Notes: a model not told the origin generated them from the sequence alone. A DNA stretch of 64,000 bases from Ascarosepion bandense (GCA_037127315.1 JBBBDQ010000403.1:2013501-2077500); one strand, 5' to 3'. Counted from the first letter of the stretch, positions 43,145-53,570 are shown. Numbers and translations are program-made.

Positions 43145-43490
43145 CCGTACATGCTAAACTGCATAATCAATTAGGAGTTGATTTTTAAAAAATAAATAAA
43201 AAATAAATAGTTGTGTGCTGCGGAAATTGAAATTCCCATCTCGTAGTCAATGTTGAATTTTAATTTAAAGCGTATTTTAGAAATGAAATTAAATCTTGGA
43301 CGCAGTTTTGTGGGATGTAGAACGAACGGATAGCCCTTTATTCATGGTAATAGTGTACGAGGTTAAACATAAAAATAAGAAAAACTAAAAAAAAAAGAAA
43401 AAAAAACTAGAAACACAGGCAATTTAACATCAATGAAGAAGAATTTTAGTTTATGTAAAATATGTCCAAAATTATTCTTGCCAATAAAGA
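43145..43490. other. Intron DNA, nothing recognised
   Basis: AT-rich intron downstream of vWA exon 6. Confidence 0.5.
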
Positions 43491-43500
43491 ATTTACTTAC

Positions 43501-44064
43501 TCCAATAGATTCTGTACATCAATGACCACGTGTATCTGTCAAGTTCGCTGTATTTTTGTACTCTGACAACAAACCAAGAATATGGGGTGCTGGCAATACT
43601 CTCCACACCTTCCACGTCCACTACTCCGACGGCAACAACAAATATCTTGACGTCTTTGCTTTTTAATATGTTGTCCTGTAACTTAGTCAATTTAAGATTG
43701 TTCGATCTGCCGTTAGTGATGGCGATGACAACGTCGATTACATGGGGTCTGGCTCCATATTTGTCAGTGAGTGAGTATTTTATCAGATAGCCCAAGGCAC
43801 GGTTCGTGAATTCTTGTCCCTTCGTGTACGGGATCATGTCAATTGCTTTCAACACTTGACGCAGTTTCGTGTAAGTATTCAAATTGAAGTTATCTTTAAC
43901 CCAAGTACTATAGGTGATAATACCGACCCTCACGTGGCTGGGTGCAATGCGGAAATACTTGACGACATTTTTCACAAAGTTTTTCACTTTCTTGAAGTTT
44001 TCCGGCCCAACGTAAGTGGATGAGTCGAGTACAAACATGATATTCATCTGTGCTACTTCGTACG
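43501..44064 (-). CDS. Exon 6: vWA domain, repeat A
   Basis: This 564-nt exon (188 codons, phase 1-1) has acceptor TTTCTTTCAG and donor GTAAGT. It encodes a complete vWA fold: beta-1 NIMFVLDSSTYVG, beta-2 VRVGIITYS, the Thr loop EFTNRAL, beta-4 VIDVVIAITNGRSNN and beta-5 VKIFVVAVGVV. It ends YRIYW. The MIDAS reads D-S-S-T-Y rather than DxSxS, and TNG rather than TDG, so metal binding is doubtful. There is no cysteine. This copy and repeat B are the diverged ones; repeats C-E form a near-identical trio. Confidence 0.95.
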
Positions 44065-44471
44065 CTGAAAGAAAATACAATATTTTCTTTAATTACTTAA
44101 GTTTTTGTAATACAAGCTTTGCTTTCATTATATATTAGTTCAGGGTGTAATAAACCATGGTATTAACTAATCATTAATTTTAATTGGCTATGTATAAGTA
44201 GTTTGTGATTAACGTATTTTTAAGTCATATTTAATATATTAACTAACATATCAAATAAAATTGTAATATATTATCTTGACCGAAAAGCCGACAAAGATAT
44301 GATTGACACCAAAGGCAGAAAACATACGCGACAACAAAGGCTTGAAAGGCAACAGCCGACAAAGATATGATGAGGTCAATTAGACGAAAACCCCCAAAAA
44401 GCAAAAATTCGTAGGAATTTTGGGTTATATAGGCTTGGGGTTTCTGACCGAAGACAGAAGAAAAAAGTGAG

Positions 44472-44509
<38 letters not shown>

Positions 44510-44699
44510 GAAAAAGATAGTTCAACGACTCCTCCCCGACAGCTCCTGCGTGTGTGCAATCTCTCTCCGGTCGCTCCGTCACCGAAGAAGAATAAAAATA
44601 CAAGTTTGTATTTTTATATTTGCGTGTTCTTTTCTTTGTCAGTCTAGACGATTGTTGTTTAGCAGCAGCGCCAGTATATAACAAAATATTATCTAACTT

Positions 44700-44926
44700 C
44701 AGGGCCGTGCTTAGGGACCCCGCAGACACCGCAATTGCGGTGGGGGGCGCAAGTTCCCTAGGGGCCGAAAGTTCTCTAGGGATCACAAGGCCCCGGGAAG
44801 CCGCAAGGCTCCATGGCTAGGCAGATCTATTGTAATAAAAAAAAATTAACGAAATAATTATGAGGATTAACTGGAAAATTATTATCATACTTGTATGGTA
44901 TGTTGAAACAGACATCTATCAACCCG

Positions 44927-44995
<69 letters not shown>

Positions 44996-45485
44996 TAATA
45001 GAAGCCTTCTGGCCCCAAAGAGGCCGTAAATCATTTATAATTAAAAAAAAAATGAACTTGAGAGAGAAATAGATTATAGATATCTGTTTCATCATACATA
45101 AATTGTAGCTAAAAGTTGCGAAAACGTTTGTAATGTATAGCTTTGAAACGCCAGTTCCGCGATTTCTTCCGTTTTTTCGTGATCACGGAATATCTGTGTT
45201 CCGAGAGTATCTTATTTTGTCTTCTTCTATGTGCCCTGTCCCTTCAGGACGTAGGCGATCATGACTTTCCACGTTTCCCTATCCCTGGTGGCTCTGAGCA
45301 CACCTTATCCTGTTACACCATGCAATCCTCGTTCCGTCATCCACCTGATTAGGTCCTTCAAATAGTACAATTTATTGTGGGTTCAGTATGTTCGGGGTGG
45401 GGGCGCAAGTTGCATTTTGCGGGTAGAAGGACCGCAAGGCGCATTTTGCGGGAGGAGGGCCGCGGTGCTGCTAAGCACGGCGCTG
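44700..45485. mobile_element. hAT-like non-autonomous element with 8-bp target duplication
   Basis: Terminal inverted repeats CAGGGCCGTGCTTAG (left) and CTAAGCACGGCGCTG (right) are flanked by the identical 8-mer TCTAACTT at 44692-44699 and 45486-45493. An 8-bp duplication and CAGxG termini are known hAT features. The ends are GC-rich (CGCAATTGCGG, GGCCCCGGGAAGCCGCAAGG). The interior holds (TC)n(TA)n and a minus-strand RTE fragment. No transposase. Confidence 0.85.
45222..45362 (-). pseudogene. RTE LINE C-terminal fragment inside the hAT-like element
   Basis: CTTCTATGTGCCCTGTCCCT, CAGGACGTAGGCGATCATGA and GTTCCGTCATCCACCTGATT match the RTE end seen at 5.69k on the same strand. Confidence 0.85.
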
Positions 45486-45714
45486 TCTAACTTATTTTTC
45501 GATATAATAAAAATTAGTGTTAATGTGTAGACATTTTCTACTCTTGCAAGTTTCGTGTTAATCGTGATTTTTGCAGCGCTACTTAGGCCAAATGTTAGGA
45601 GCATATTAGTGAGGATCTAACTCACTACTCAGTCGTAATTGTTCTAGCTAGACATGCTTGCTAACCATTACACCTCGTCGATGTCCCCAAGTTTCGTACT
45701 TATGATTTGTTTTT

Positions 45715-46182
45715 TTTTTATCATATCACCCCGAGCAAGGCGGTAACGCCACTGATGTGCAGGGGGCTATATAGGAGTGAAAAGATTAGAAAAGAGAAAA
45801 CCGGAAACCACATCCTAAACAGGGAGCAAGGGATGAGCCTCTACACCTGTTCAATAGACGTGAGTGGAGTGTGAACCGGGCGATAGTTTAGTCTATCTAT
45901 TCAAATTGAAAAAAAAAAGTGAGAGGATTGGAAAAGAGAAAACCGGAAACCACATCCTAAACAGGAAACAATGGATGAGCCTCTTCACCTGTTCAATAGA
46001 CGTGGGTGGAGTGTGAACCGAGCGATAGTTTAGTCTATCTACTCCAATTGAAAAAAAAGTGAGAAGATTGGAAAAGAGAAAACCGGAAACCGCATCCTAA
46101 ACAGGAAACAAGGGATGAGCCTTTTAACCTGTTCAATAGACGTGGGTGGAGTGTGAACCGGGCGATAGTATAGTCTATAATG
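45715..46182 (-). repeat. LINE-B-tailed repeat, three tandem ~142-bp units
   Basis: GAAAACCGGAAACC recurs at about 45795, 45937 and 46077 with CAATAGACGTGxGTGGAGTG in each. The left end carries the LINE-B terminal signature (GAGCAAGGCGGTAACGCCAC in reverse). Confidence 0.85.
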
Positions 46183-46503
46183 AATTTAAAAAATCGTAAG
46201 TACGGATATTCGTTTTACGATTTTTGTTTTCAAATATTGAAAAATATTTTAGATATAGAAAAAATTACATTTCAAAATTAAAAAGCTTGGTTGATAAATA
46301 AGATATCCAATTGAATAAAACCCAGTTTTATAGAAGGTAAAATAATGAAAATGAATTTAATTTAATTTCTTTTTAAAATTATGAGGTTTGATAAATAATT
46401 AATATCACCAATTTTATAAAAACGAGTTTTAAGAACGAGTCCTTATTTATAAAACAACCCTCGTAATTTTGAAGAGAATAAATTTACTTCATATCGATAT
46501 TGT

Positions 46504-46765
46504 TCAGTCAATTAAGAGCCACACGTGATATATGCTTGGGCGATCATGTCTCGAAAGAGACATGACTAACTAGGTGGAATATTTTTCCGCAGTAGGTTAC
46601 CATTACTTTCTGCGGGAGAGTGGTTGCCAAGCAAGGCTATAGAACCCAATCTGTTCTGTTATTCAACCAATAGCTGGAGGGAGAAGAGACGGATTAATAC
46701 CTTTCCCAAGTGTATTTGTGCGTGAGTGAATGCAATGAATTCAACTGGAATTGAACTGCCAATAT
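46504..46765 (-). mobile_element. tRNA-derived SINE (minus copy, head damaged)
   Basis: GGCGATCATGTCTCGAAAGA, TCCGCAGTAGGTTACCATTA and GATTAATACCTTTCCCAAGT match the reverse of the SINE at 35.99k. The tRNA head is cut at the B-box. Confidence 0.78.
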
Positions 46766-46769
46766 TTAT

Positions 46770-47300
46770 TATTGCAGCCACATTTTTAACATTATGCAGA
46801 TGACAGTGTCGATAGCTGACAACGAAACAGTTTGAGTTTGAATTTTGTTTAACGTCATATCAACACCTCTGTGGATTATTTAATGCCAAAAAGGTGGGGT
46901 TTTAAGGTATTTTTGTAATTTTCGGTTGTAGTGAGAACTTTTTTGTTTTTATTCTTTTTTATTTTAGAAAAGTTAAAACGTCTTCTGGTTTTGCGTTCAA
47001 AAATGTTTTGCTGAGAATATTTTTTCCTTCAAAAATGTGTTATGGTAAAAATTTTTCTTCAAAAATGTATTGTTGCTAAAATTTTTTTCCCTTCAAAAAT
47101 GTATATTTTTCTATAAAAGTCTATTTTTATGTATATATTTTTATAAAAGTGTATTTTTTGACTTTCATAATATTTTGACTCCAGTTTGCCCATATCTAGG
47201 ACTCTAACAGGTGCTACCACTCCTGGTCAGGGTGGACCTGTGAACAACAGCAATTATTTGGTGATTTCATGCTCCTTACAACCTTGCAATCAGAGGCCTT
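46770..47300. other. Intron DNA with SINE tail scrap and short repeats
   Basis: 46855-46905 resembles the reversed tail of the chimeric SINE. TTCAAAAATGT recurs five times at 46999-47105. 47170-47300 is not recognised. Confidence 0.45.
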
Positions 47301-47304
47301 GCTG

Positions 47305-47465
47305 CCGTATGGAAAAAAGGTTTAGAGAAAATTCTAGCAAAAAGAACACTTGTACTTAACATCAGGATGAGACAGTTGAAAATTCTAGGGCACATAAAGA
47401 GAAAAAAGATCTTGGAGAATTTGATGTTCTTAGGAAAGATTGAAAAATAACAAAATAAAGAGGAA
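47305..47465 (+). pseudogene. RTE LINE fragment
   Basis: Reads LEKILAKRTLVLNIRMRQLK, ILGHIKRK and ILENLMFLGKIEK, the RTE C-terminal block; truncated on both sides, and LINE-B sequence begins about 15 bp later. Confidence 0.78.
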
Positions 47466-47479
47466 CATATGAAAATAAC

Positions 47480-48335
47480 GCATTACAGGCAACCTCTTCT
47501 GCTTCCCATAAGCATGGACCAAGTGATTCTACCGGAGAGTAATACACTACGCCTCCTCGGACTTACCCTGTCTTCAGACCTCAAATGGAACCACTATATT
47601 GAATCCATAGCAAAATCTACTGCTAAGAAGATTGGGTCACTATGTCGATCCAGGATGTTTTTTCCACCTGAATCCATCCTGCATATATACAAGTCAACCA
47701 TCCGTCCGTGCATGGAGTACTGCTGCCATTTATGGTCAGGTGCCCCTGCCGTTCTCCTCAGTGTTCTTGACAAGCTCCAAAGGAGAGTCTGTAATGTGAT
47801 AGGTACTGATCTGGCGACTCGACTGCAGCCACTTCACCATCGTCGAAATGTGGCCTCCCCTTGTCTCTTCTACAAATACTTTCATGGCTTCTGCTCGAAT
47901 GAGCTTAAGTCACTGATGCCTCCTCAACAGGTGTTTACTCGTGCTACCAGACTGGCAACTGGGTCCCACCCATTCACAGTCAGGTTAGCCAAATGCAGAC
48001 GACAATTCTACTCCTGCAGCTTCTTCTCTCACACTTCCCGCCTGTGGAACTCGCTTCCGTATTCTTGCTTTCCTGACGGCTACAACCTCCAGAAATTTAA
48101 ATGCAAAGTCAATACTCATCTACTAACCACTGGACTCTAGCTCTCTCCCCACCCCTGTATAACCTTCCCTTTCTCTCCACCTATGTATCTGTCATCGCAC
48201 CTGCTTTCTCAGCTTTCTATTGTTCCTTTCTAACTAGTTTGTATTCCTCACTCTTTTCTAATTAATCTTGTTACATTTATGTAACCCCCTGCACATCAGT
48301 GGCGTTTCCGCCTTGCTCGGGATGAAATGATTAAA
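47480..48335 (+). pseudogene. LINE family B, longest intact C-terminal ORF and 3' UTR
   Basis: Open from PISMDQVILPESNTLRLLGL through YKSTIRPCMEYCCHLWSGAP, FYKYFHGFCSNELKSLMPPQ and LWNSLPYSCFPDGYNLQKFK to VNTHLLTTGL and TAG at 48138. Shows where the ORF normally ends and that the copy at 1.3k stops early. The RT core upstream of PISMDQ is missing. 3' UTR ends with CACATCAGTGGCG, CTTGCTCGGGATGAAATGAT and A tail. Confidence 0.88.
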
Positions 48336-48339
48336 AAAA

Positions 48340-48715
48340 AAAGTACATACGTATTTAACGAATCGAAACTGAACGACTGTAACATGTGAACAGAAAAAAG
48401 ACGAGGTGAAGTTTCTCACTGAAGTCTTTTAGAGGCAGAAAATAATATTCTACCAAGAAACTTTGTGTTCTCAGTAGTTGTTGATTCGTCAATTCACGAA
48501 CCAATGAAAAAGCCATACCACACCCTTCTTATACCAGCCAATTATTCACACCTATTTGAAACAAACTATATTACATATAAAGAGACCAGAAAATGTCTTT
48601 AGAAACAATAAAAATGGCTGGCACTGCTATAGAGTTTCAAATCTGTATAGCAGGGAATGTTGTAGAATTTCCAGGTTTTAAGGAGAATAGAAATGAAAGA
48701 AAAATACTGCTGCTA
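48340..48715. other. Intron DNA, nothing recognised
   Basis: AT-rich intron between LINE and SINE. Confidence 0.5.
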
Positions 48716-48717
48716 AA

Positions 48718-49012
48718 AAATGCTGAGGTATTTATCGGCTCCGAATAAGAAATCGGAGAGCCGTGTTCAAATTCCAGTTGAATTCATTGTATTCACTTAC
48801 GCGCAAATATCATTAGAAAAGGTATTAATCCATCTCTTCTCTCTCCAGCTATGGGTTGTATAGCAGTGCAGAATTGTTTCTATAACCTTGGGTGCCAACC
48901 AGTCTACCACAAAAAGAAATGGCAACCTACTGCAGGTAAATCTTCTGCCTACTCAGTCATGGATCAAAAGAGTCATGATGGCTCAAGCGTGTATCACGAA
49001 TGACACTTAACT
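48718..49012 (+). mobile_element. tRNA-derived SINE
   Basis: ATCGGCTCCGAATAAGAAAT, B-box-like GTTCAAATTCC, TTACGCGCAAATATCATTAG and CAACCTACTGCAGGTAAATC follow the full-length order. Confidence 0.8.
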
Positions 49013-49149
49013 GTTGGAATGAGGAATAATGGATAGGGAATTCAACACTTAGAAGGAACAATAAATCAAAGAGAAATAGGTGGAAACAACAAGTGTATCT
49101 ATGTGATTGGACAGTAGAACAATAACCTAAAAAACAACAACAATCAAAA

Positions 49150-49635
49150 TATTGCCATTGCAGTTACGCTCTCACCGGCATGACGTGGCTTCCCTGTGCC
49201 TCTTCTATAAATACTTTCACGGCTTCTGCTCCGATGAACTTAGATCACTGGTGCCCCCTAGTTTGGAATTTGCACGAGATACTAGATTAGCAACTAGATC
49301 CCACCCTTTTACAGTGAAACCGATAAAATATAACCGAAATTTCTACTCCAACAGCTTCTTTTCTCGCACTTCCCGCCTGTGGAATTCTCTTCCACATATT
49401 TGCTTTCCCGACAGCTACAATCTCCAGGAGTTTAAATGTAAGGTCAATAGACACCCTCCTAACGCATCCATTCTCTCAAACACTCTTCCCATCTACCCAA
49501 CCCTCATCCTCGGTATCACCCTCCTTCTGACATTTCCTATATCTAACCACTCTTTTTCATCACTTTCCCTTATGTAACCCTCTGCGCAATAGTGGCAGTG
49601 GATGCCTTTCTTGGGGTGAAACGATTAAAAAAGAA
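49150..49635 (+). pseudogene. LINE family B C-terminal fragment and 3' end
   Basis: LRSHRHDVASLCLFYKYFHG, FCSDELRSLVPP, LWNSLPHICFPDSYNLQEFK; a small deletion near NRHPPN shifts the final codons. Ends CGCAATAGTGGCAG...CTTGGGGTGAAACGAT and A tail. Confidence 0.86.
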
Positions 49636-49689
49636 TTTCCTTATGAGGAAATGGCTAATATTACTATTACCATTCAAATAAAAACACCA

Positions 49690-49925
49690 GGAAGTCCTAC
49701 AATCTCCAGGAGTTTAAATGTAAGGTTAATAGACACCTCCTAACACACCAACTCGCATCCATTCTCTCAAACACTCATCCCATCTACATCCTTACTCGTC
49801 TATCACCCTCCTTCTGACATTTCCTATATCTAACCGCTCTTTTTCATCACTTTCCCCTGTGTAACCCTCTGCGCAATAGTGGCAGTGGAGTGCCTTGTTT
49901 GGAGTGAAATGATTATAAAAAAAAA
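49690..49925 (+). mobile_element. LINE family B, minimal 3' end
   Basis: Begins at TCCTACAATCTCCAGGAGTT and runs to the GTGTAACCCTCTGCGCAATA signature and A tail. Only the last ~235 bp are present. It lies 40 bp from exon 5. Confidence 0.85.
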
Positions 49926-49963
49926 TCAAAATAGAAAAATGAATATGATAGTAACATACTAAC

Positions 49964-49987
49964 CTTCTTTTAGTTTTATAATTTTCA
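49964..49987 (-). CDS. Exon 5: 24-nt linker micro-exon joining EGF block to vWA array
   Basis: Acceptor CTTTTTCAG and donor GTTAGT bound 24 nt in phase 1-1. It reads V-KIIKLKE with the split G/TG codon. Same length and phase as the four other 24-nt exons (xLxEIKLR), but the IKL core is shifted by one residue and the sequence is the most diverged. Joined to exon 6 it gives KLKE-A-YEVAQMNIMF without a stop. Support comes from splice sites, length, phase and position directly before a vWA exon; it is the weakest of the five. Confidence 0.72.
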
Positions 49988-50189
49988 CTGAAAAAGAAAA
50001 GAAAATGATTTAATGTTCAAATGAACAAATTTTTCGCAAGTTAAAAGACAATATAATAAATCATAAAGGTCTTGTGTATCATATATGGACGGTTAATTAC
50101 GCATTGGAGAAAACTCAATGAAGAAAAATGGCGAAGAACACGTTGTTTATTAAGTTTTCTCGAGTGTACAGGCTGATAGATCTAATGGA

Positions 50190-51190
50190 AAGCATTTAAA
50201 CTTATAGCCTCTGGTATTGCCAAGCAGTCACTCATCCAGATATTGACCAGGCTTAACGTTGCTTTTTTTGGCAATCAGTCGAGAACTAGTATTTCAGCGT
50301 GATCTGGCTGTAAGCATCACTGCACCTGGTATTCCCAAGTGGTCACCCATCTAGATAGTGACTAAGCTCGACGTTGCTTAACTTCTGTGGTCGTACGTCT
50401 TTCAGCGTGATATGTCCGAAAGCCCTTTACGCTGCCTGTACATCAAAGCTTACAGCACCTGGTATTCCCAAGTGGTCACCCATCTAGATAGTGACTAAGC
50501 TCGACGTTGCTTAACTTCGGTGGTCGTACGTCTTTCAGCGTGATATGTCCGAAAGCCCTTTACGCTGGCTGTACATCAAAGCTTACAGCACATGGTATTC
50601 CCAAGTGGTCACCCATCTAGATTGTGACTAAGCTCGACATTGCTTAACTTCGGTGGTCGTACGTCTTTCATCGTGATATGTCCGAAAGGCCTTTACGCTG
50701 CCTGTACATCAAAGCTTACAGCACCTGGTATTCCCAAGTGGTCACCCATCTAGATAGTGACTGAACTCGACGTTGCTTAACTTCGGTGGTCGTACGTCTT
50801 TCAGCGTGATATATCCGAAAGCCCTTTACGCTGCCTGTACATCAAAGCTTACAGCACCTGGTATTCCCAAGTGGCCACCCATCTATATAGTGACTAATCT
50901 CGACGTTGCTTAACTTCGGTGGTCGTACGTCTTTCAGCGTGATATGTCCGAAAGCCCTTTACGCTGCCTGTACATCAAAGCTTACAGCACCTGGTATTCC
51001 CAAGTGGTCACCTATCTAGATAGTGACTAAGCTCAACGTTGCTTAACTTCGGTGGTCGTAAGTCTTTCAGCGTGATATATCCGAAAGCCCTTTACGCTGC
51101 CTGTACATCAAAGCTTACAGCACCTGATATTCCCAAGTGGCCACCCATCAAGATGCTGACCAGATTCGAATTTTCTTACGGTGATCGGAC
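50190..51190 (-). repeat. Tandem array of 5S-rRNA-like units (133-bp period, about 8 copies)
   Basis: CACCTGGTATTCCCAAGTGG starts units at 50323, 50456, 50589, 50722, 50855, 50988 and 51121, with a diverged unit before 50323. On the minus strand each unit contains 5S-like GTTAAGCAACGTCGAGC, a GTCACTATCTAGATGGGTGACC-like block and GGGAATACCAGGTG. The internal region between the 5S halves has a short deletion relative to 5S rRNA. The first unit retains more of it. Too altered to be assumed a functional rRNA locus. Confidence 0.88.
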
Positions 51191-51304
51191 GAAAACCAGT
51201 CTTTTATATGACCATAACAGGAATATTACTACGACGCAAGTGCTCTATAAAAGATTTCTGCTATTTATAAATTTTAACGGTTTTATATATATATATATTT
51301 TTAC

Positions 51305-51415
51305 CTTCAGAGCAGGTCTTCCCCATAAAACGTGGTTTACATTTGCAGAAGTATTCTTTTTCTCTGTTGAAACACTCGGCTCCGTTTTTACATGGCTTGA
51401 GTGCACAAGGATTGT
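51305..51415 (-). CDS. Exon 4: EGF-like domain 4
   Basis: The 111-nt phase 1-1 exon contains NPCALKPC, KNGAEC, YFCKC and FMGKTC (six cysteines). It ends GAA G before donor GTAAAA, so the split codon with exon 5 is G/TG (Val). The acceptor is TTTCCAG. It is the last EGF domain before the vWA array. The 5S-like tandem array lies about 120 bp downstream of its donor. Confidence 0.92.
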
Positions 51416-51624
51416 CTGGAAAATTAACAATAGAAAAAGAGTTATAAATTTACAAGCATGAAAATTCAGGAAGTTAAAAAAGGTCATCTTAGGCCAGTGA
51501 TTACAGTTTCCATTTGCCTTTTCCAGAATAATGGTTTTGGTGAGATTTCTCCTTTGGTACTTCGAATTTATGAATTTAAGTGCACTTCTAGAATTGTTCA
51601 AGATCACATCATCTAACAGTTGAA

Positions 51625-51895
51625 ATGGCTAAATATAACCGTAAGTTCTATGCTAACAGTTTCTTCTCACGCATCTTTTGTGAAACTTTCTTCGGCCTTT
51701 TGCTTCCCAGTCAACTTTGATCTTTAAAAATTTAAATCCAATGTCAATATCTTCTGTTTTCTTAATTCCTGTTTCGTTTTATTGTTCTATATTCTTAATA
51801 ATGTTTTAATTGTATCATATTCTATCAAAATAAGTACCCCTATTACGTCTTAGTAGCTTTATTGCTTTAATTGGGGATGAATTAAAAAATCCTTA
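51625..51895 (+). mobile_element. Diverged LINE-B-like 3' fragment
   Basis: ACCGTAAGTTCTATGCTAAC, CAACTTTGATCTTTAAAAAT and the ATTGGGGATGAATTAAAAAA end correspond to the fragment at 42.89k. Confidence 0.5.
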
Positions 51896-51899
51896 ATAG

Positions 51900-52455
51900 A
51901 TAATCCTTTCTTTTTTTGCATTAGCCCAATCGTTTTTGTCTTGGTATCTTTAGATTCAGTTTTGATTTTATTAATCACTTTAAACAATGTTAGAACTGAA
52001 TATACATATACTATTTCTATTAGTATAGGTATATTCAATTTTTAATAGTATTTCTACTTTATTTGTTGGGTTTTTCGCCTTTTGATTCCTCACTTTTGCC
52101 GATCGTTTATTGCATAAACTGCATATCCATTGTTTATCTTGTTTACGAATGACGCAGTATTTAGAAAAGATGAAATAACAAATTTTACAACCAACATTTG
52201 TGGTGGGGGATCGGAATCCTCATGTCACAATACAGGCTAGATACCAGCATCAGTTTACGGTTAGTGTGTAAGATGAAATTATAGACGACTGTCTAGTAGG
52301 TCCATATGTTTTCCAGTACGTCCTAGAGAAGCTGTCTACAGGGACATTATTTCGAACACACTTCTAAACCTGCTAGAGGATGTATCCCTACTAATACGAA
52401 AAGGTGTGTGGTGCATGTATGGCAGGACTTCAATACATTTTAGTCGCATTGTTCT
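51900..52455. other. Intron DNA, nothing recognised
   Basis: AT-rich to 52190, then mixed composition; no exon or known repeat. Confidence 0.45.
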
Positions 52456-52459
52456 CGAT

Positions 52460-53040
52460 GCCCGTTGCGGTACAGTGGATATCGGCTGTGAATGAGAAAT
52501 CGAGGAGCCGAGTTCGAATTCCAGTTGAATTCCTTGCATTCACTTACGCACAAATACCCTTGGGAAAGGTATTAATCCCTCTTTTTCCTCCAGTTATTGT
52601 TAAATAACAGGACACATTGGGTTCTATCGCCTTGGCTGGCAACCAGTTTACCGCAAAAAGTAATGGTAACCTACTGCGGGATAATTTTCTGCCCAATTCT
52701 CTTCCACACGATTGCTTCCCTGACGGATACAATCTCCAGGAGTTTAAATGTAAGGTCAATAGACACCTCCTAACACACTAACCTGCTCCCATTCTATCAA
52801 ACACTCTTCCCATCTGCCCAACCCTCATCCTTGGTATCCTTACTCATCTGTCACCTTCCTCCTGACATTCCCTATGTCTAACCACTCCTTCTCTTTACCT
52901 TCCCCTATGTAGCCCCATGCGCAATAGTGGCAGTGGAATGCCTTGCTTGGGGTGAGATGATTAAAAAAAAAAGTCAGTCATGTCTCTTTCGAGACTGGAT
53001 CGCCTAAAGCGTGTATCACGTATGGCACTTAACTGACTGT
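52460..53040 (+). mobile_element. tRNA-derived SINE split by a LINE-B insertion
   Basis: SINE head and body 52460-52694 (GGATATCGGCTGTGAATGAG, B-box GAGTTCGAATTCC, CCTACTGCGGGATAATTTTC, TGCCCA). SINE tail resumes at 52972 (GTCAGTCATGTCTCTTTCGA ... TTAACTGACTG). The interruption is the LINE-B 3' fragment listed separately. Confidence 0.88.
52694..52971 (+). mobile_element. LINE family B 3' fragment inserted in SINE
   Basis: Begins TTCTCTTCCACACGATTGCT, contains the YNLQEFKCKVN codons and ends GCAATAGTGGCAG...CTTGCTTGGGGTGAGATGAT and A tail. Confidence 0.88.
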
Positions 53041-53043
53041 TCG

Positions 53044-53240
53044 CGATGCACTGACATCTATCGTGAAAGATGGCTAGAAAAGGGAGGACCGGTTCCATGA
53101 ACTGAACGTTTCCCCAACCTCAGTTCTTTAGATTTGTATGTGGGGCCACCTAAAAAATTTGGCTTATGCAGCAGGCATTAATAATGCATAGACGCTTCAT
53201 CAACGCTTCATCAACGATTTTCACAGATATATTAATGTCT
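53044..53240 (+). pseudogene. Transposase C-terminal relic (Tc1/mariner superfamily)
   Basis: RWLEKGGPVP*TERFPNLSS followed, after a one-base shift, by WGHLKNLAYAAGINNA matches the RW.G..GP..WPPRSPDL.P.DFFLWG.LK ending known from mariner-related transposases. One stop and one frameshift. Rest of the element not seen. Confidence 0.6.
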
Positions 53241-53570
53241 TATGAGGGAGTTGGAGAGTTGGGAAAATAGTATATTTCTGTTCTTTTTCTAAGCACAACT
53301 TTATTCTTTTCAGAATGGGTGTCATGATAGCTGTATTGGGATTCGTATATTTCTATCCCAGCATCTATTTCCTGGCGTTTTGATCTGTCCATCATTAAAA
53401 ACAATACTGACTGGATGTTACAAATAGATAAATCACATGTGAATTTTTTTAAGGGAATAATTCTAAAGTAACTAAATATCACTTTTTAAAAATAAAAAAG
53501 AATGCTAAGGCGCGAGAGCTTCACCATTTTTTAAAACATTTGGAAACAAAACTTAACACGATTTTCTTAA

